Notes: generated from the sequence alone by a model not told the origin. Positions 33,986-43,190 are shown, numbered from the stretch's first letter. The stretch: DNA of 64,000 bases from Mycobacterium sp. (GCA_020438865.1 JAGQTU010000005.1:1-64000); one strand, 5' to 3'. A program made the numbers and translations.

Positions 33986-34762
33986 ATGATCGGAGTCATC
34001 GGCGGCAGCGGCTTCTACTCGTTCTTCGGGTCCGATGCCCGCAGCGTCAACCTGGACACCCCGTACGGCGAGCCGAGCGCCCCGATCACCGTGGGCCGGG
34101 TCGGAACCCACGAGGTGGCGTTCCTGCCGCGGCACGGCCTGAGCCACCAGTACTCGCCGCACACCGTGCCCTACCGGGCGAACATGTGGGCGCTGCGGGC
34201 GCTCGGCGTGCGTCGGGTGTTCGGCCCGTGCGCGGTCGGCAGCCTCACCCCCGAACTCGGGCCGGGCGCGATCGTGGTGCCGGACCAGTTGGTCGATCGC
34301 ACCCGCGGCCGCGGCGACACCTATTTCGACTCCGGTGGAATCCATGTCGGGTTCGCCGACCCGTACTGCCCCACGCTGCGGGCGGCGGCCACCGGCCTGC
34401 CCGGCGTGGTCGACGGCGGAACCATGGTGGTGGTGCAGGGTCCGCGGTTCTCCACCCGTGCCGAGAGCATCTGGTTCGCGCGGGAGGGTTTCACACTGAT
34501 CAACATGACCGGGTATCCGGAGGCGGTGCTGGCCCGGGAACTGGAGATGTGTTATGCGGCAATCGCTTTAGTGACCGATCTCGATGCCGGTATCGAGACC
34601 GGTGGCGGCGTGCGGGCCATCGACGTGTTCGCCGAGTTCGAGAAGAACCTGGTGCCGTTCAAGAAGCTGGTGCACGAGGCGATCGACCAGCTGACCTCCG
34701 ACCGGGTGTGCACGCACTGCCTGGCGCACGAGGGTGTCGAGTTGCCGTTCGACCTGCCGTGA
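33986..34762 (+). CDS. S-methyl-5'-thioadenosine phosphorylase
   Basis: A 258-residue purine nucleoside phosphorylase-like enzyme that splits methylthioadenosine with phosphate. Motifs: 'GVIGGSGFY' at the N-terminus, 'LPRHGLSHQYSPHTVPYRANMWAL', 'VVVQGPRFSTRAES', 'NMTGYPEAVLARELEMCYAAIALVTD' with the substrate-binding Met and Asp. ATG 33986 is used because of the leaderless -10. MTA arises from polyamine or homoserine-lactone-type reactions and its salvage returns methionine. The next gene overlaps by 4 bp. Confidence 0.92.
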   Translation: MIGVIGGSGFYSFFGSDARSVNLDTPYGEPSAPITVGRVGTHEVAFLPRHGLSHQYSPHTVPYRANMWALRALGVRRVFGPCAVGSLTPELGPGAIVVPDQLVDRTRGRGDTYFDSGGIHVGFADPYCPTLRAAATGLPGVVDGGTMVVVQGPRFSTRAESIWFAREGFTLINMTGYPEAVLARELEMCYAAIALVTDLDAGIETGGGVRAIDVFAEFEKNLVPFKKLVHEAIDQLTSDRVCTHCLAHEGVELPFDLP

Positions 34763-35790
34763 GGGTGCTGCTGACCGGCGCCGCCGGGTTCATCGGCGGC
34801 CGGGTGTGGGCGGCCCTGCTCGCCGCCGGCCACGAGGTCGTCGCGCTGGACGCGATGCTGCCCGCGGCGCACGGCCCGGGAGCGGCGCTGCCCGACGGTT
34901 GCCTCCTTGTCGATGTGCGGGACGGTGACGCGCTGGCCCCGCTGCTGGCCGGGATCGACGTCGTGTGTCATCAGGCCGCGGTGGTGGGGGCCGGGGTCGA
35001 TGCCGCGGACGCGCCGTCGTACGCGAGCCACAACGACTACGGCACCGCGGTGCTGCTGGCGCAGATGTTCGCCGCCGGGGTGCAGCGACTGGTGCTGGCG
35101 TCCTCGATGGTGGTCTACGGCCAGGGCGGCTACTCCTGTCCGGTGCACGGGGTGGTCGACCCGCTGCCCCGCACCCGGGCGGATCTCGACGGCGGGCGTT
35201 TCGAGCACCGCTGCCCGGTCGGCGGCGAGGAACTGGCCTGGCGGCTGGTGGACGAGGACGCACCGCTGCGGCCGCGCAGCCTCTACGCCGCGAGCAAGAC
35301 CGCGCAGGAGAACTACGCGCTGGCCTGGTCGGAGTCGGCGGGCGGCTCGGTGGTCGCGCTGCGCTACCACAACGTCTACGGCCCCGGGATGCCGCGGGAC
35401 ACCCCCTATTCCGGGGTCGCCGCGATCTTCCGGTCCTCCCTCGAGAAGGGTGAGCCGCCAAGGGTTTTCGAGGACGGTGGTCAGATGCGCGACTTCGTGC
35501 ACGTCGACGATGTCGCCGCGGCAAATGTGGCGGCGATCGGTTCGGATGCCGATGGGTTCCTGGCCGCCAACGTCTGCTCGGGACGGCCGATCTCGATCCT
35601 GGACGTCGCGAGCCGGCTGTGCGAGGCGCGTGGCGGGCCGGCGCCGGTGGTCACCGGTCAGTACCGCAGCGGCGACGTCCGCCACATCGTCGCCGACCCG
35701 GCCCGCGCCGCCGAGTCGCTCGGATTCCGGGCCGCGGTGAAACCGACCGATGGTCTGTCCGAGTTCGCGTTCGCGCCGCTGCGGGCGTAA
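34759..35790 (+). CDS. NAD-dependent epimerase/dehydratase (GalE-like)
   Basis: A 343-residue extended SDR. The NAD motif is G7-AAGFIG13, the catalytic pair Y176-x-x-x-K180 in 'SLYAASKTAQENY', and 'RYHNVYGPGMP' and 'RDFVHVDDVAAAN' are typical of nucleotide-sugar epimerases or dehydratases. It matches the galE3-like gene beside MTA phosphorylase in mycobacteria. The four cysteines around 'YSCPVHGVV' and 'HRCPVGGEE' are not typical of GalE, so the substrate may differ from UDP-galactose. GTG 34759 overlaps the previous stop. Confidence 0.88.
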   Translation: MRVLLTGAAGFIGGRVWAALLAAGHEVVALDAMLPAAHGPGAALPDGCLLVDVRDGDALAPLLAGIDVVCHQAAVVGAGVDAADAPSYASHNDYGTAVLLAQMFAAGVQRLVLASSMVVYGQGGYSCPVHGVVDPLPRTRADLDGGRFEHRCPVGGEELAWRLVDEDAPLRPRSLYAASKTAQENYALAWSESAGGSVVALRYHNVYGPGMPRDTPYSGVAAIFRSSLEKGEPPRVFEDGGQMRDFVHVDDVAAANVAAIGSDADGFLAANVCSGRPISILDVASRLCEARGGPAPVVTGQYRSGDVRHIVADPARAAESLGFRAAVKPTDGLSEFAFAPLRA

Positions 35791-35868
35791 CGAGCGACCA
35801 TTTTGTGGCGCCCGTCACAGGATGAAATCGTTTATCGCACAGTGTGATTGACCGCGGTCCCCGGCTTC

Positions 35869-35884
35869 GGTGACTCTGGTCACC
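35869..35884. promoter_or_regulatory. Inverted repeat GGTGAC-TCTG-GTCACC upstream of ahpC
   Basis: Exact 6-bp arms lie in the 181-bp gap before ahpC. A second, imperfect palindrome (ATCGCACAGTGTGAT) lies about 30 bp upstream. Either could bind a peroxide-responsive regulator such as an OxyR or Fur-family protein; none is encoded beside it. Confidence 0.35.
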
Positions 35885-35971
35885 TCTGGGTGGTTGAGGT
35901 CCGACTCGGGCCTCCGCATCTGACAGAATCTTGAATGGTTCCAAAAACTAGATACGAGGATCGGTGGCAGC

Positions 35972-36559
35972 ATGGCGCTCTTGACAATCGGTGATCAATT
36001 CCCGGCTTACGACCTGAAAGCCGTCGTCGGCGGTGATCTCTCCAAGGTGGACGCCAAGCAGCCCGACGACTACTTCACGCAGGTGACCAGCGACGACAAC
36101 CCCGGCAAGTGGCGGGTTATCTTCTTCTGGCCCAAGGACTTCACCTTCATCTGCCCGACCGAGATCGCCACCTTCGGCAAGTTCAACGACGAGTTCGAGG
36201 ACCGCGACACCAAGGTCATCGGTGTGTCGATCGACAACGAGTTCGTGCACTTCCAGTGGCGTGCGCAGCACGACGACCTGAAGAAGTTGCCGTTCCCGAT
36301 GGTCTCCGACCTCAAGCGGGAGCTCAGCGAGGCCGCCGGCGTGCTGAACGCCGACGGGGTGGCCGACCGCGCGACCTTCATCGTCGACCCCAACAACGAG
36401 GTCCAGTTCGTCTCGGTGACCGCCGGGTCGGTCGGCCGCAACGTCGAAGAGGTGCTGCGGGTGCTCGACGCCCTGCAGTCCGACGAGCTGTGCGCCTGCA
36501 ACTGGAAGAAGGGCGATCCGACCATCAACGTCGGCGAGCTGCTCGCCGAGGCGGTCTGA
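35972..36559 (+). CDS. ahpC: Alkyl hydroperoxide reductase AhpC (peroxiredoxin)
   Basis: The 195-residue 2-Cys peroxiredoxin reduces organic peroxides and peroxynitrite. The peroxidatic cysteine is C61 in '[12 protein letters not shown]', and the resolving region has C174/C176 in ELCACNW, the three-cysteine arrangement known in mycobacterial AhpC. A GAGG element about 12 nt upstream precedes ATG 35972. ahpD follows at once. No oxyR gene lies next to it, unlike in many mycobacteria. Confidence 0.96.
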   Translation: MALLTIGDQFPAYDLKAVVGGDLSKVDAKQPDDYFTQVTSDDNPGKWRVIFFWPKDFTFICPTEIATFGKFNDEFEDRDTKVIGVSIDNEFVHFQWRAQHDDLKKLPFPMVSDLKRELSEAAGVLNADGVADRATFIVDPNNEVQFVSVTAGSVGRNVEEVLRVLDALQSDELCACNWKKGDPTINVGELLAEAV

Positions 36560-36560
36560 T

Positions 36561-37094
36561 TTGAGCATCGACGCGATCAAAGAGGCGCTGCCGGAGTACG
36601 CCAAGGATCTCAAGCTCAACCTCGGCAGCATCGTCCGATCGACGGAGCTGACCGAGCAGCAGCTGTGGGGTGCGCTGGTGGCCACCGCTGCGGCGACGAA
36701 GTCGGAGCGGCTGCTGCGTGAGGTCACCGAGGACGCACTCGGCGTGCTGTCCGAGGAGGCCTACCACGCGGCGCTGGGTGCGGCCTCGATCATGGGGATG
36801 AACAACGTCTTCTATCGCACCAAATACCAGCTCGAGGGTCGCTACGACGACCTGCGGGCCGGGCTGCGGATGAACATCATCGCCAACCCGGGCGTCGCGA
36901 AGGCCGACTTCGAGCTCTGGTCGCTGGCGGTGTCGGCGATCAACGGCTGCGCGCAGTGCCTGTCCGCGCACGAGGACGAACTCCGCAAGGCCGAGGTGTC
37001 GCGCACGGCGATATTCGAGGCCATCCGGCTGGCGTCCATCGTGTCCGGGGTGGCGCAGGCGCTGCTGACCGCGCAGGTGCTGACCACCGCCTGA
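36561..37094 (+). CDS. ahpD: AhpD alkylhydroperoxidase
   Basis: A 177-residue carboxymuconolactone decarboxylase-fold protein. The redox/proton relay site is C130-A-Q-C133-L-S-A-H137. It recycles AhpC using lipoyl-bound electrons from the dihydrolipoamide system. The start is TTG 36561, one base after the ahpC stop, giving [17 protein letters not shown], in agreement with the family N-terminus. Length equals that of the M. tuberculosis protein. Confidence 0.95.
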   Translation: MSIDAIKEALPEYAKDLKLNLGSIVRSTELTEQQLWGALVATAAATKSERLLREVTEDALGVLSEEAYHAALGAASIMGMNNVFYRTKYQLEGRYDDLRAGLRMNIIANPGVAKADFELWSLAVSAINGCAQCLSAHEDELRKAEVSRTAIFEAIRLASIVSGVAQALLTAQVLTTA

Positions 37095-37112
37095 CCGGTT
37101 CGCCGCCGCGCG

Positions 37113-37118
37113 CATACT
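37113..37118 (+). promoter_or_regulatory. -10 element CATACT of the nitronate monooxygenase gene
   Basis: CATACT, 7 nt, then GTG 37126. It suggests an independent leaderless transcript rather than readthrough from ahpD. Confidence 0.45.
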
Positions 37119-37125
37119 GTGCTTT

Positions 37126-38253
37126 GTGAAGACAGAGATCTGCGACCAGTTCGGCATCGACTTCCCGCTTTTCGCATTCAGCCATTGCCGCGACGTCGTC
37201 GCCGCGGTGACCAACGCCGGCGGGTTCGGTGTGCTGGGTGGCGTCGCGTTCCGCCCGGACCAGCTCGACCAGGAGCTCACCTGGATCGACGAGCAGGTCA
37301 AGGGCAAGCCCTACGGCGTCGACATCATCGTGCCGGCCAAGTACGAGGGCAAGGGGGAGAACCTGTCCTTCGGCCAGCTCGCCGAGCGCATTCCGGAGGA
37401 GTTCCACAGCTTCGTCCGGGAGTTGCTGGTCGCCCACGACATCGAGGTCGACGACGAGCGGCGGATCGCCCCGTCGTCGCTCGGCGGCGACACCGGACAG
37501 AGCCTGCTGGAGATCTCGCTCAACCACCCGATCAAGTTGATGGCCAATGCCCTTGGCGTGCCGCCGGATTACATGATCGAGGCGGGCAAGCAGACCGGGA
37601 TTCCGGTGGCGGCGCTGGTCGGCGCCAAGGAGCACGCCATCAAGCAGGTCAATGCGGGCGTGGATCTCATTGTCGCGCAGGGCACCGAGGCCGGCGGGCA
37701 CTGCGGTGAGGTGACGACGCTGGTGCTCATCCCCGAGGTGATCGAAGCGATGGAGGAGCTGGGCAAGTCGGTGCCGGTGCTGGCGGCCGGCGGCATCGTG
37801 ACGGGACGGCAGATGGCGGCGTCGGTGGCGTTGGGTGCCGCCGGTGCGTGGACCGGTTCGGTGTGGCTGACGACGGAGGAGGCCGAGACCGCGCCGCACA
37901 CCGTGCAGAAGATGCTCGCCGCGACGTCCCGGGACACCGTGCGTTCGGCAGGGCGCACCGGGAAGCCGTCGCGCCAGCTCCGCTCGGACTGGACCGACGC
38001 GTGGCTGCCGAATCCAGGTGGCCGTCAGCCGCTGCCGCTGCCCTTGCAGTCGATGATCTCCGAGCCGGTGCTGCGCCGCATCGACAAGCTGGCCGAGGGC
38101 GGCCATCCCGGTGCCCAGCAGCTGGCGACGTACTTCGTCGGGCAGGGCGTGGGCCTGATGAACAAGGTGAAGCCCGCCCGCGAGGTCGTGCTGGAGTTCA
38201 TCGAGGACTACCTGACGGCCGCCGAGCGACTGTGTCGATCACTCGAGGAGTGA
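37126..38253 (+). CDS. Nitronate monooxygenase / 2-nitropropane dioxygenase-like FMN enzyme
   Basis: A 375-residue TIM-barrel flavoprotein. Recognisable parts are 'AAVTNAGGFGVLGGVAF', 'GTEAGGHCGEVTTLVLIPEV' and 'PVLAAGGIVTGRQMAASVALGAAGAWTGSVWL', the FMN-phosphate binding region. It probably oxidises nitroalkanes such as propionate-3-nitronate. Its position next to ahpCD fits a detoxification cluster. The insert at about 75-130 ('RIPEEFHSFVRELLVAHDIEVDDE') is longer than in minimal family members. Confidence 0.88.
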   Translation: MKTEICDQFGIDFPLFAFSHCRDVVAAVTNAGGFGVLGGVAFRPDQLDQELTWIDEQVKGKPYGVDIIVPAKYEGKGENLSFGQLAERIPEEFHSFVRELLVAHDIEVDDERRIAPSSLGGDTGQSLLEISLNHPIKLMANALGVPPDYMIEAGKQTGIPVAALVGAKEHAIKQVNAGVDLIVAQGTEAGGHCGEVTTLVLIPEVIEAMEELGKSVPVLAAGGIVTGRQMAASVALGAAGAWTGSVWLTTEEAETAPHTVQKMLAATSRDTVRSAGRTGKPSRQLRSDWTDAWLPNPGGRQPLPLPLQSMISEPVLRRIDKLAEGGHPGAQQLATYFVGQGVGLMNKVKPAREVVLEFIEDYLTAAERLCRSLEE

Positions 38254-38298
38254 TCTGTCAAGTCATCCAATTGTGTTCTGTGGATGGATGTTTGGGGC

Positions 38299-38307
38299 TG
38301 TGGATAA
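38299..38307 (+). promoter_or_regulatory. DnaA-box-like TGTGGATAA upstream of the 13E12 gene
   Basis: TGTGGATAA is the exact complement of TTATCCACA. CTGTGGAT occurs twice with 20-bp spacing (38278 and 38298). The site lies in the 92-bp gap before the HNH gene. A replication role is not supported; it may be a feature of 13E12-type elements. Confidence 0.4.
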
Positions 38308-38333
38308 CCTCGGCGGGTGTCAGTGGGTAGGCA

Positions 38334-38339
38334 TATCCT
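38334..38339 (+). promoter_or_regulatory. -10 element TATCCT of the 13E12 gene
   Basis: TATCCT, 6 nt, ATG 38346: leaderless arrangement. Confidence 0.5.
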
Positions 38340-38345
38340 TCAAAC

Positions 38346-39674
38346 ATGCGTTCGATCCAGGCGGTGCTCGATGACCTCGAGGATGTCCTCGAGGAGTTGG
38401 CCGCCGCCGACCTCGACGCGGTGGCTCCCGCCGCCCGCTACACGGTGCTGGAGCGCCTGGAGACCGCGGCGCGCCGCCAGACCGCCGTATCGCACACCCT
38501 GGTGGCCGGCCTGGAGCAACTGCCCGGCTGGCCGGCCCCGCACATCGCGCTGTCCGATGTGCTGCGGATCTCCCGCGCCGAGGCACGGCGCCGGGTGCGC
38601 GACGCCGCGCTGTTGACGCCGCGGCGTTCTCTGACCGGCGAGCCGCTGCCCCCGCTGCTGGAGGGCACCGCCGAGGCCTGGCAGGCCGGGGTGCTCGACG
38701 GCGAGCACTTGGCGGTGATCCAGCGGTTCCTGCGCGAGTTGCCCGCCGCCATCGGCCCGATGGAGACCGCCAAGGCCGAGCGCACCCTGGCCACCCAGGC
38801 CGCCACCCTGCGCCCCGATCAGCTACAGACCGTGGCCGCACGGATGGCCCTGACCCTCAACCCCGACGGCAAGTTCTCCGACCAGGACCGGGCGCTGCAG
38901 CGCGGGTTCACCTGGTCCGGGGCGCAGCGCCCCGACGGCATGAGCACCGGAAAGTTGGTGGCCACCCCGGAGTTGCGGGCCGAACTGGACGCCTGGTTCG
39001 CCAAATTCGCGGCGCCGGGTATGTGCAACCCCGACGACCAAACCCCGGTGGTGAACGGCGAGCCCAGCGAGGAAGCCGCCCAGCAGGATCTGCGCTCGCA
39101 TGGTCAACGCCAGCACGACGCCCTCGGTGCGCTGGTGCGCTCCCAGTTGGGCAACCCCGAACTCGGCGCCCACCGGGGACTGCCGGTGACTGTGATCGCC
39201 ACCGTGACGTTGTCCGATCTGCAACACGCCACCGGGCACGCCGTCACCGCCGGCGGCACCCTGCTACCGATGCGGGATCTGATCCGCATGGCCGCCCACG
39301 CCAACCACTACCTGGCGGTTTTCGACCAGCACACCGACTGCCCGTTATATCTGGGCCGGGCCAAGCGCATCGCGTCTGCCGATCAGCGGATTGTGTTGCA
39401 CGCCAAGGACCGTGGCTGCACCGCGCCCGGCTGCACCGCCCCCGGTTACTTGTGCGAGGTGCACCACGTGGAGGAATGGGCCGCCGGCGGAAGGACCGAC
39501 ATCGACACCCTTACCTTCGCCTGCGCCGGGCACCACAAACTGCTCGACCACGGCTGGACCACCAAAAAGCTCGCCAACGGCGACACCCAATGGATCCCAC
39601 CACCCCAACTGCCCCTCCCGGCAGGCACCAACACCTACCACCACCCCGAACGGTTGTTGGTCAGCCCGGAGTGA
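38346..39674 (+). CDS. DUF222 / 13E12-repeat HNH endonuclease-like protein
   Basis: A 442-residue protein. The N-terminal ~300 residues are the DUF222 helical domain; the C-terminal HNH-like zinc site has 'GCTAPGCTAPGYLCEVHHVEEWAAGGRTDIDTLTFACAGHHKLLDHGW'-type spacing, seen at about 365-415. In most homologues the middle Asn of HNH sits before Leu-(T/L)-x-x-C; here that position is Thr (DIDTLTFAC), so nuclease activity may be lost. These genes are multicopy and mobile-like in mycobacteria. It interrupts the order between ahpCD and the esterase. Confidence 0.9.
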   Translation: MRSIQAVLDDLEDVLEELAAADLDAVAPAARYTVLERLETAARRQTAVSHTLVAGLEQLPGWPAPHIALSDVLRISRAEARRRVRDAALLTPRRSLTGEPLPPLLEGTAEAWQAGVLDGEHLAVIQRFLRELPAAIGPMETAKAERTLATQAATLRPDQLQTVAARMALTLNPDGKFSDQDRALQRGFTWSGAQRPDGMSTGKLVATPELRAELDAWFAKFAAPGMCNPDDQTPVVNGEPSEEAAQQDLRSHGQRQHDALGALVRSQLGNPELGAHRGLPVTVIATVTLSDLQHATGHAVTAGGTLLPMRDLIRMAAHANHYLAVFDQHTDCPLYLGRAKRIASADQRIVLHAKDRGCTAPGCTAPGYLCEVHHVEEWAAGGRTDIDTLTFACAGHHKLLDHGWTTKKLANGDTQWIPPPQLPLPAGTNTYHHPERLLVSPE

Positions 39675-39680
39675 AAGCGG

Positions 39681-40661
39681 TCAGCCGACCCCGAGGGCCG
39701 GGCCGACCGTGGTGTTCCACGACTCCTGCATCTCCGACTCGAAGAGTCCCCAGGTATGCGAGCCCTCGGGCCGCACCACGTACTTGATGGGCAGGCCACC
39801 GGCGGCGGCGGCATCGGCGAAGATCTTGGTGTTCGCGGCGACGATGCCCTCGATCAGCCCGCCGGCGAAGTTGTTGCCGAAGCCGTCGGGCAGCCGGTCC
39901 ACGGCGCCCTGTCCGCCACCGGACGCGGCGGCATAGACCGCCACACCGCGCAGCTTGTCGATGTTCTTCGACGGGTCGTGGGCGATCCACAGTGGGCCGC
40001 CGAGCGGTCCCCACATCGCCTCGGCGCTGGCGCCGCCCCCGGCCAGGGTCAGCGCGACGTTGTTCGGGTCGGCCGACGGCGCGGGCAGACCGCTGTAGGA
40101 GGCGACGGCGCGGAACAGCCCGGGCGCCTGCACGGCGTAGTCGATCGCGGTCCCACCGGTGCTGGACAGCCCGCCGACCGCGTTGCGGCCGTTGGTCTTG
40201 TACAGCGAGTTGATGATCGGCGGCAGCTCGCTGGTCATGTACGTCTGGTACTGCTTGCTGCCATCGGCGACCCAGTTGGTCCACCAGCTGAACTGGCCGC
40301 CCAGCGGCGAGACCACGTTGACGTTCTTGTTGGCGAAGAAGCCCTGGATGTCGGTCATCCCGAACCACGCCTTCGCGCCCGGGGCGAAGCTGGCACCCGG
40401 ATCCAGGTTGTCGCCACCGTCGATGCCGGGCAGCAGGTAGAAGGTCGGCGCGCCCGAACGCGGCGCCTTGAAGACGTCGTTGACGATCACCAGGTTCATC
40501 GCCGGGGAGTACACCGACACCTTGTCCCAGCGGTCGTTGACGTGCTGGACGTCGGTGACATGCGCGCCCTGACCCGGGTCCGCCGCGGCATGGGGGATAG
40601 CCAGAAGCGAAGTCAACGTGAACAGGACAACCATCAATACGCGTACGCGGCTCAGAATCAC
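39681..40661 (-). CDS. Secreted antigen-85-like esterase
   Basis: A 326-residue alpha/beta hydrolase with a signal peptide (RVRVLMVVLFTLTSLLAIPHAAA, cleavage after ~28). The nucleophile elbow is GLSSTGG near 160-166, where antigen 85 proteins have GLSMAG. Other blocks are 'FYLLPGIDGGDNLDPG', 'VNVVSPLGGQFSWWTNW' and 'EGSHTWGLFE' with the catalytic His. It is a member of the mycolyltransferase-like esterase family; mycolyltransferase activity is not assured. GTG 40661 follows CATAAT by 6 nt, so the transcript should be leaderless. It diverges from the next gene. Confidence 0.86.
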   Translation of the reverse strand: MILSRVRVLMVVLFTLTSLLAIPHAAADPGQGAHVTDVQHVNDRWDKVSVYSPAMNLVIVNDVFKAPRSGAPTFYLLPGIDGGDNLDPGASFAPGAKAWFGMTDIQGFFANKNVNVVSPLGGQFSWWTNWVADGSKQYQTYMTSELPPIINSLYKTNGRNAVGGLSSTGGTAIDYAVQAPGLFRAVASYSGLPAPSADPNNVALTLAGGGASAEAMWGPLGGPLWIAHDPSKNIDKLRGVAVYAAASGGGQGAVDRLPDGFGNNFAGGLIEGIVAANTKIFADAAAAGGLPIKYVVRPEGSHTWGLFESEMQESWNTTVGPALGVG

Positions 40662-40667
40662 GCGCTG

Positions 40668-40673
40668 ATTATG
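40668..40673 (-). promoter_or_regulatory. -10 element CATAAT of the antigen-85-like esterase gene
   Basis: CATAAT is close to the TATAAT ideal and ends 6 nt before GTG 40661. An imperfect direct repeat beginning AATATT (40719 and 40760) lies in the same intergenic region. Confidence 0.6.
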
Positions 40674-40806
40674 TGGGTCGGCCCCCTGTCCGGCACGTCC
40701 AACTCGGCGTTTGGTCGAAATATTTTCGCGGCGAACGCAACTTGCGCCCCATCCGCACCAATATTTGCGGCGCACGCGCCCGCCCGGCGCTGTCGGACGG
40801 TCTTCC

Positions 40807-40812
40807 TACCAT
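40807..40812 (+). promoter_or_regulatory. -10 element TACCAT of the DinB-like gene
   Basis: TACCAT, 6 nt, ATG 40819: leaderless arrangement. Confidence 0.5.
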
Positions 40813-40818
40813 GCAGGC

Positions 40819-41394
40819 ATGGACAACCCCGACCACTCGATCGGCGACCTGGCCGTCGTCGCCCTCGATCTGTTCATCGGCGCCGTCGCCACCATCGGCC
40901 CCCGTGACTGGGACAAGCCGTCGAACCTGGACGAATGGACCCTGCGCGACCTCGTGGGGCACGCCACCGGTAGCGCCGCCAAGATCGTGGCGCTCCTCGA
41001 GGGCGGCGAGATCTGGCAGGGCCCGTCGCAGCCCGCCGACTGGATCACCGACGACCCGACGGCAAGGCTGACCGAACTGGCCGGCCGGCTGCGCGGCGCG
41101 CTGCCGGGTGCGGACTTCGACGCGCCTCGTCCATCGCCGGGCGGTGAGGTGCCCCTGCGCAACGCGCTCGGCTTCCCGGTCTGCGACCTGGCCCTGCACA
41201 GCTGGGACATCCATCGGTCCGAGGGTCGCCTGACGGACTTGCCGGACCAGGTGCTCACCCTGACCCGAACGATGGTCGGCTCGCTGCCCGAGGACCGGCT
41301 GCGCCGCCCCGGCGCGTTCGGACCCGAGCAACCCGCCCCGCCGGACGCCTCGCCCACCACCGCGCTGATGGCCTACCTCGGCCGCGCGGTCTAG
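40819..41394 (+). CDS. TIGR03086/mycothiol-dependent maleylpyruvate isomerase N-terminal family protein
   Basis: A 191-residue DinB-fold protein. '[26 protein letters not shown]' gives the first metal His and '[15 protein letters not shown]' the H-x3-H pair, the usual three-His zinc site. Such proteins use mycothiol as a cofactor or substrate in actinobacteria, with varied reactions. Substrate unknown. The start is fixed by the leaderless -10. Its stop interlocks with the histidine kinase stop at CTAG. Confidence 0.85.
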   Translation: MDNPDHSIGDLAVVALDLFIGAVATIGPRDWDKPSNLDEWTLRDLVGHATGSAAKIVALLEGGEIWQGPSQPADWITDDPTARLTELAGRLRGALPGADFDAPRPSPGGEVPLRNALGFPVCDLALHSWDIHRSEGRLTDLPDQVLTLTRTMVGSLPEDRLRRPGAFGPEQPAPPDASPTTALMAYLGRAV

Positions 41395-42419
41395 TCAGCC
41401 AGCGGCAGCCGCACCTCGAACCGCGCGCCGGTCGGCAGGTTGTGCGCCGACAGCGTGCCGCGGTGCGCCTGTACCAGGCCGGCGGCGATGGCCAGCCCCA
41501 GGCCCGACCCGCTCGGCAGCGACGAATCGGCCCGGGGCACACGGTCATTCGAGCCGCGGTAGGCGACGTCGAACACCCGCGGCAGGTCGGCCTGGTCGAT
41601 CCCGACCCCGGTGTCGTCCACCCGCGCCCAGGCGCCGTTCTCGTCGGAGCCCAGCGCCAGCTTCACCGAACCGCCGGACGGGGTGTGCGCAATCGCGTTG
41701 GCCACCAGGTTGGACAGCACCCGCACCAGCGCGCGGTCGCTGCCGATCACCCGCACCGGCTTCGGCGGCAGCGACGCCTCCAGTGCGACCCCGGCCCGTT
41801 CGGCGGCGATCCGGTGCGCGGACAACACATCGTCGACGACCTCGTCGAGCGCCACTCGTTCGTACGGCGCGTACACCGCACCGGCGTTGATCTTCGACAT
41901 CTCGAACAGGTCGTCGACCATCTCGGAGAGCCGAATCGACTCCTGCTCAATGCGTTTGGCCGTCGTCAGCACTTCGTCGTCCTCGACCACGCCGTCGGCG
42001 ATCGCCTCGGACAGCGCCCGGATACCGGCCAGCGGGGTGCGCAGGTCGTGGCTGACGAAGGCCACCAGCTGGCGCCGGGACTGCTCGGCCGCCCGCTCGG
42101 AGTCCCGAATCTCCTGCTCCCACACCATCCTTCGGGCCTGATAGCGGGCCAGCATCACCGCCGCGGGCAGGGTCACCACCGACACGATGACGAGCACCAC
42201 GGCGATCCGCGCGAAGGTGCCGGTGATCATGAAGCCGCTGGCGCCGATCACACCGGAGAAGGTGGCCAGCGTCGGGATCAGCACCAACGCCACCATGCTT
42301 ACGGTCAGCGACCAGGAGCGGCTGAGCCGGATGATCAGGCCACCGATCAGAACCACCGGCAGGGAGCAGGCCAGAGCTAGTAGTGCGATTTCCACCAGTT
42401 CATGCGGTGGCACGGTCAC
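41391..42419 (-). CDS. Two-component sensor histidine kinase
   Basis: A 342-residue kinase with about four membrane helices in the first ~100 residues ('[22 protein letters not shown]', '[19 protein letters not shown]', '[20 protein letters not shown]') and no large extracellular sensor. The H-box is [10 protein letters not shown], the N-box '[13 protein letters not shown]', then 'DDTGVGI' and '[12 protein letters not shown]'. A short sensor suggests it reads the membrane or a partner. GTG 42419 overlaps the response-regulator gene by 20 bp. The ligand is unknown. Confidence 0.92.
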   Translation of the reverse strand: MTVPPHELVEIALLALACSLPVVLIGGLIIRLSRSWSLTVSMVALVLIPTLATFSGVIGASGFMITGTFARIAVVLVIVSVVTLPAAVMLARYQARRMVWEQEIRDSERAAEQSRRQLVAFVSHDLRTPLAGIRALSEAIADGVVEDDEVLTTAKRIEQESIRLSEMVDDLFEMSKINAGAVYAPYERVALDEVVDDVLSAHRIAAERAGVALEASLPPKPVRVIGSDRALVRVLSNLVANAIAHTPSGGSVKLALGSDENGAWARVDDTGVGIDQADLPRVFDVAYRGSNDRVPRADSSLPSGSGLGLAIAAGLVQAHRGTLSAHNLPTGARFEVRLPLAD

Positions 42420-43104
42420 CGCCGCCGGCTTCACCGCGCCACAGGTACCCACGGCCCCAGACCGTTTGTACGCGGTGATGCTCGCCGAGCTTGGACCGCA
42501 GCCGCTTGACGTGCACCGTCACCGTAGACAGGTCACCGAAATCCCAATGCCACACCTGCTGCAGCAGTTCCTCGCGGGAGAACACCGTGTCGGTGTGGGT
42601 CAGGAAGAACAACAGCAGGTCGAATTCCCGGTTGGTCAGGCCCACCGGCTTGCCGTTTACCGTCACCGCCCGGGCGGCGGTGGACACCGTCAGGTCGCCG
42701 ACGGTGATCTCCAGCGGTAGCGCCGAGGTGGGCGCCGGGGTCCGGCGCAGCACCGAACGCACCCGCAGCGCCAGCTCCCGGGGGCTGAACGGCTTGGTCA
42801 GGTAGTCGTCGGCGCCGGCCTCCAGGCCGTTGATCCGGTCGTCCTCCTCGCTGAGCGCGGTCAGCAGGATCACCGGCACGCTGTAGTTGCCGCCCTGCCG
42901 CAGCGTGCGGCACAGCGACAGGCCGTTCGGCCCGGGCATCATTACGTCCAGCACGGCGACGTCGATCCGTTCGGTGCCCAGCACCCGCAGGGCCTCGTTC
43001 CCGTCGCCGGCCACGGCGACCTCGAGGCCGTCCCGCTCCAGGTAGCGGCGGACGACATCCCGTACAACGGTGTCGTCATCGGCGATCAAAACACGGGTCG
43101 GCAC
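42400..43104 (-). CDS. OmpR/PhoB-family response regulator
   Basis: A 234-residue regulator. The receiver domain has the acidic pair in 'LIADDD', phospho-acceptor D53 in VLDVMMPG, and '[13 protein letters not shown]' with the conserved Lys. The winged-helix DNA-binding domain includes '[30 protein letters not shown]' and '[12 protein letters not shown]'-type recognition helix ([14 protein letters not shown]). GTG 43104 is preceded by TACCCT at leaderless spacing. It diverges from the sugar/Moco operon by 100 bp, so that operon is a natural target. Confidence 0.93.
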   Translation of the reverse strand: MPTRVLIADDDTVVRDVVRRYLERDGLEVAVAGDGNEALRVLGTERIDVAVLDVMMPGPNGLSLCRTLRQGGNYSVPVILLTALSEEDDRINGLEAGADDYLTKPFSPRELALRVRSVLRRTPAPTSALPLEITVGDLTVSTAARAVTVNGKPVGLTNREFDLLLFFLTHTDTVFSREELLQQVWHWDFGDLSTVTVHVKRLRSKLGEHHRVQTVWGRGYLWRGEAGGGDRATA

Positions 43105-43111
43105 ACCACAA

Positions 43112-43117
43112 AGGGTA
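43112..43117 (-). promoter_or_regulatory. -10 element TACCCT of the response-regulator gene
   Basis: TACCCT, 7 nt, GTG 43104. Confidence 0.5.
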
Positions 43118-43190
43118 GCGCGCACCGGCCGCCACCTGCACCGACGTCATCGTTTTGTCATTCGGTGCTGCGCCGCCCCGCACCGCTCCC

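Noticed and set aside
38299-38307. Replication origin
   Set aside because: Only one exact DnaA-box-like site; no cluster, no dnaA or dnaN nearby.
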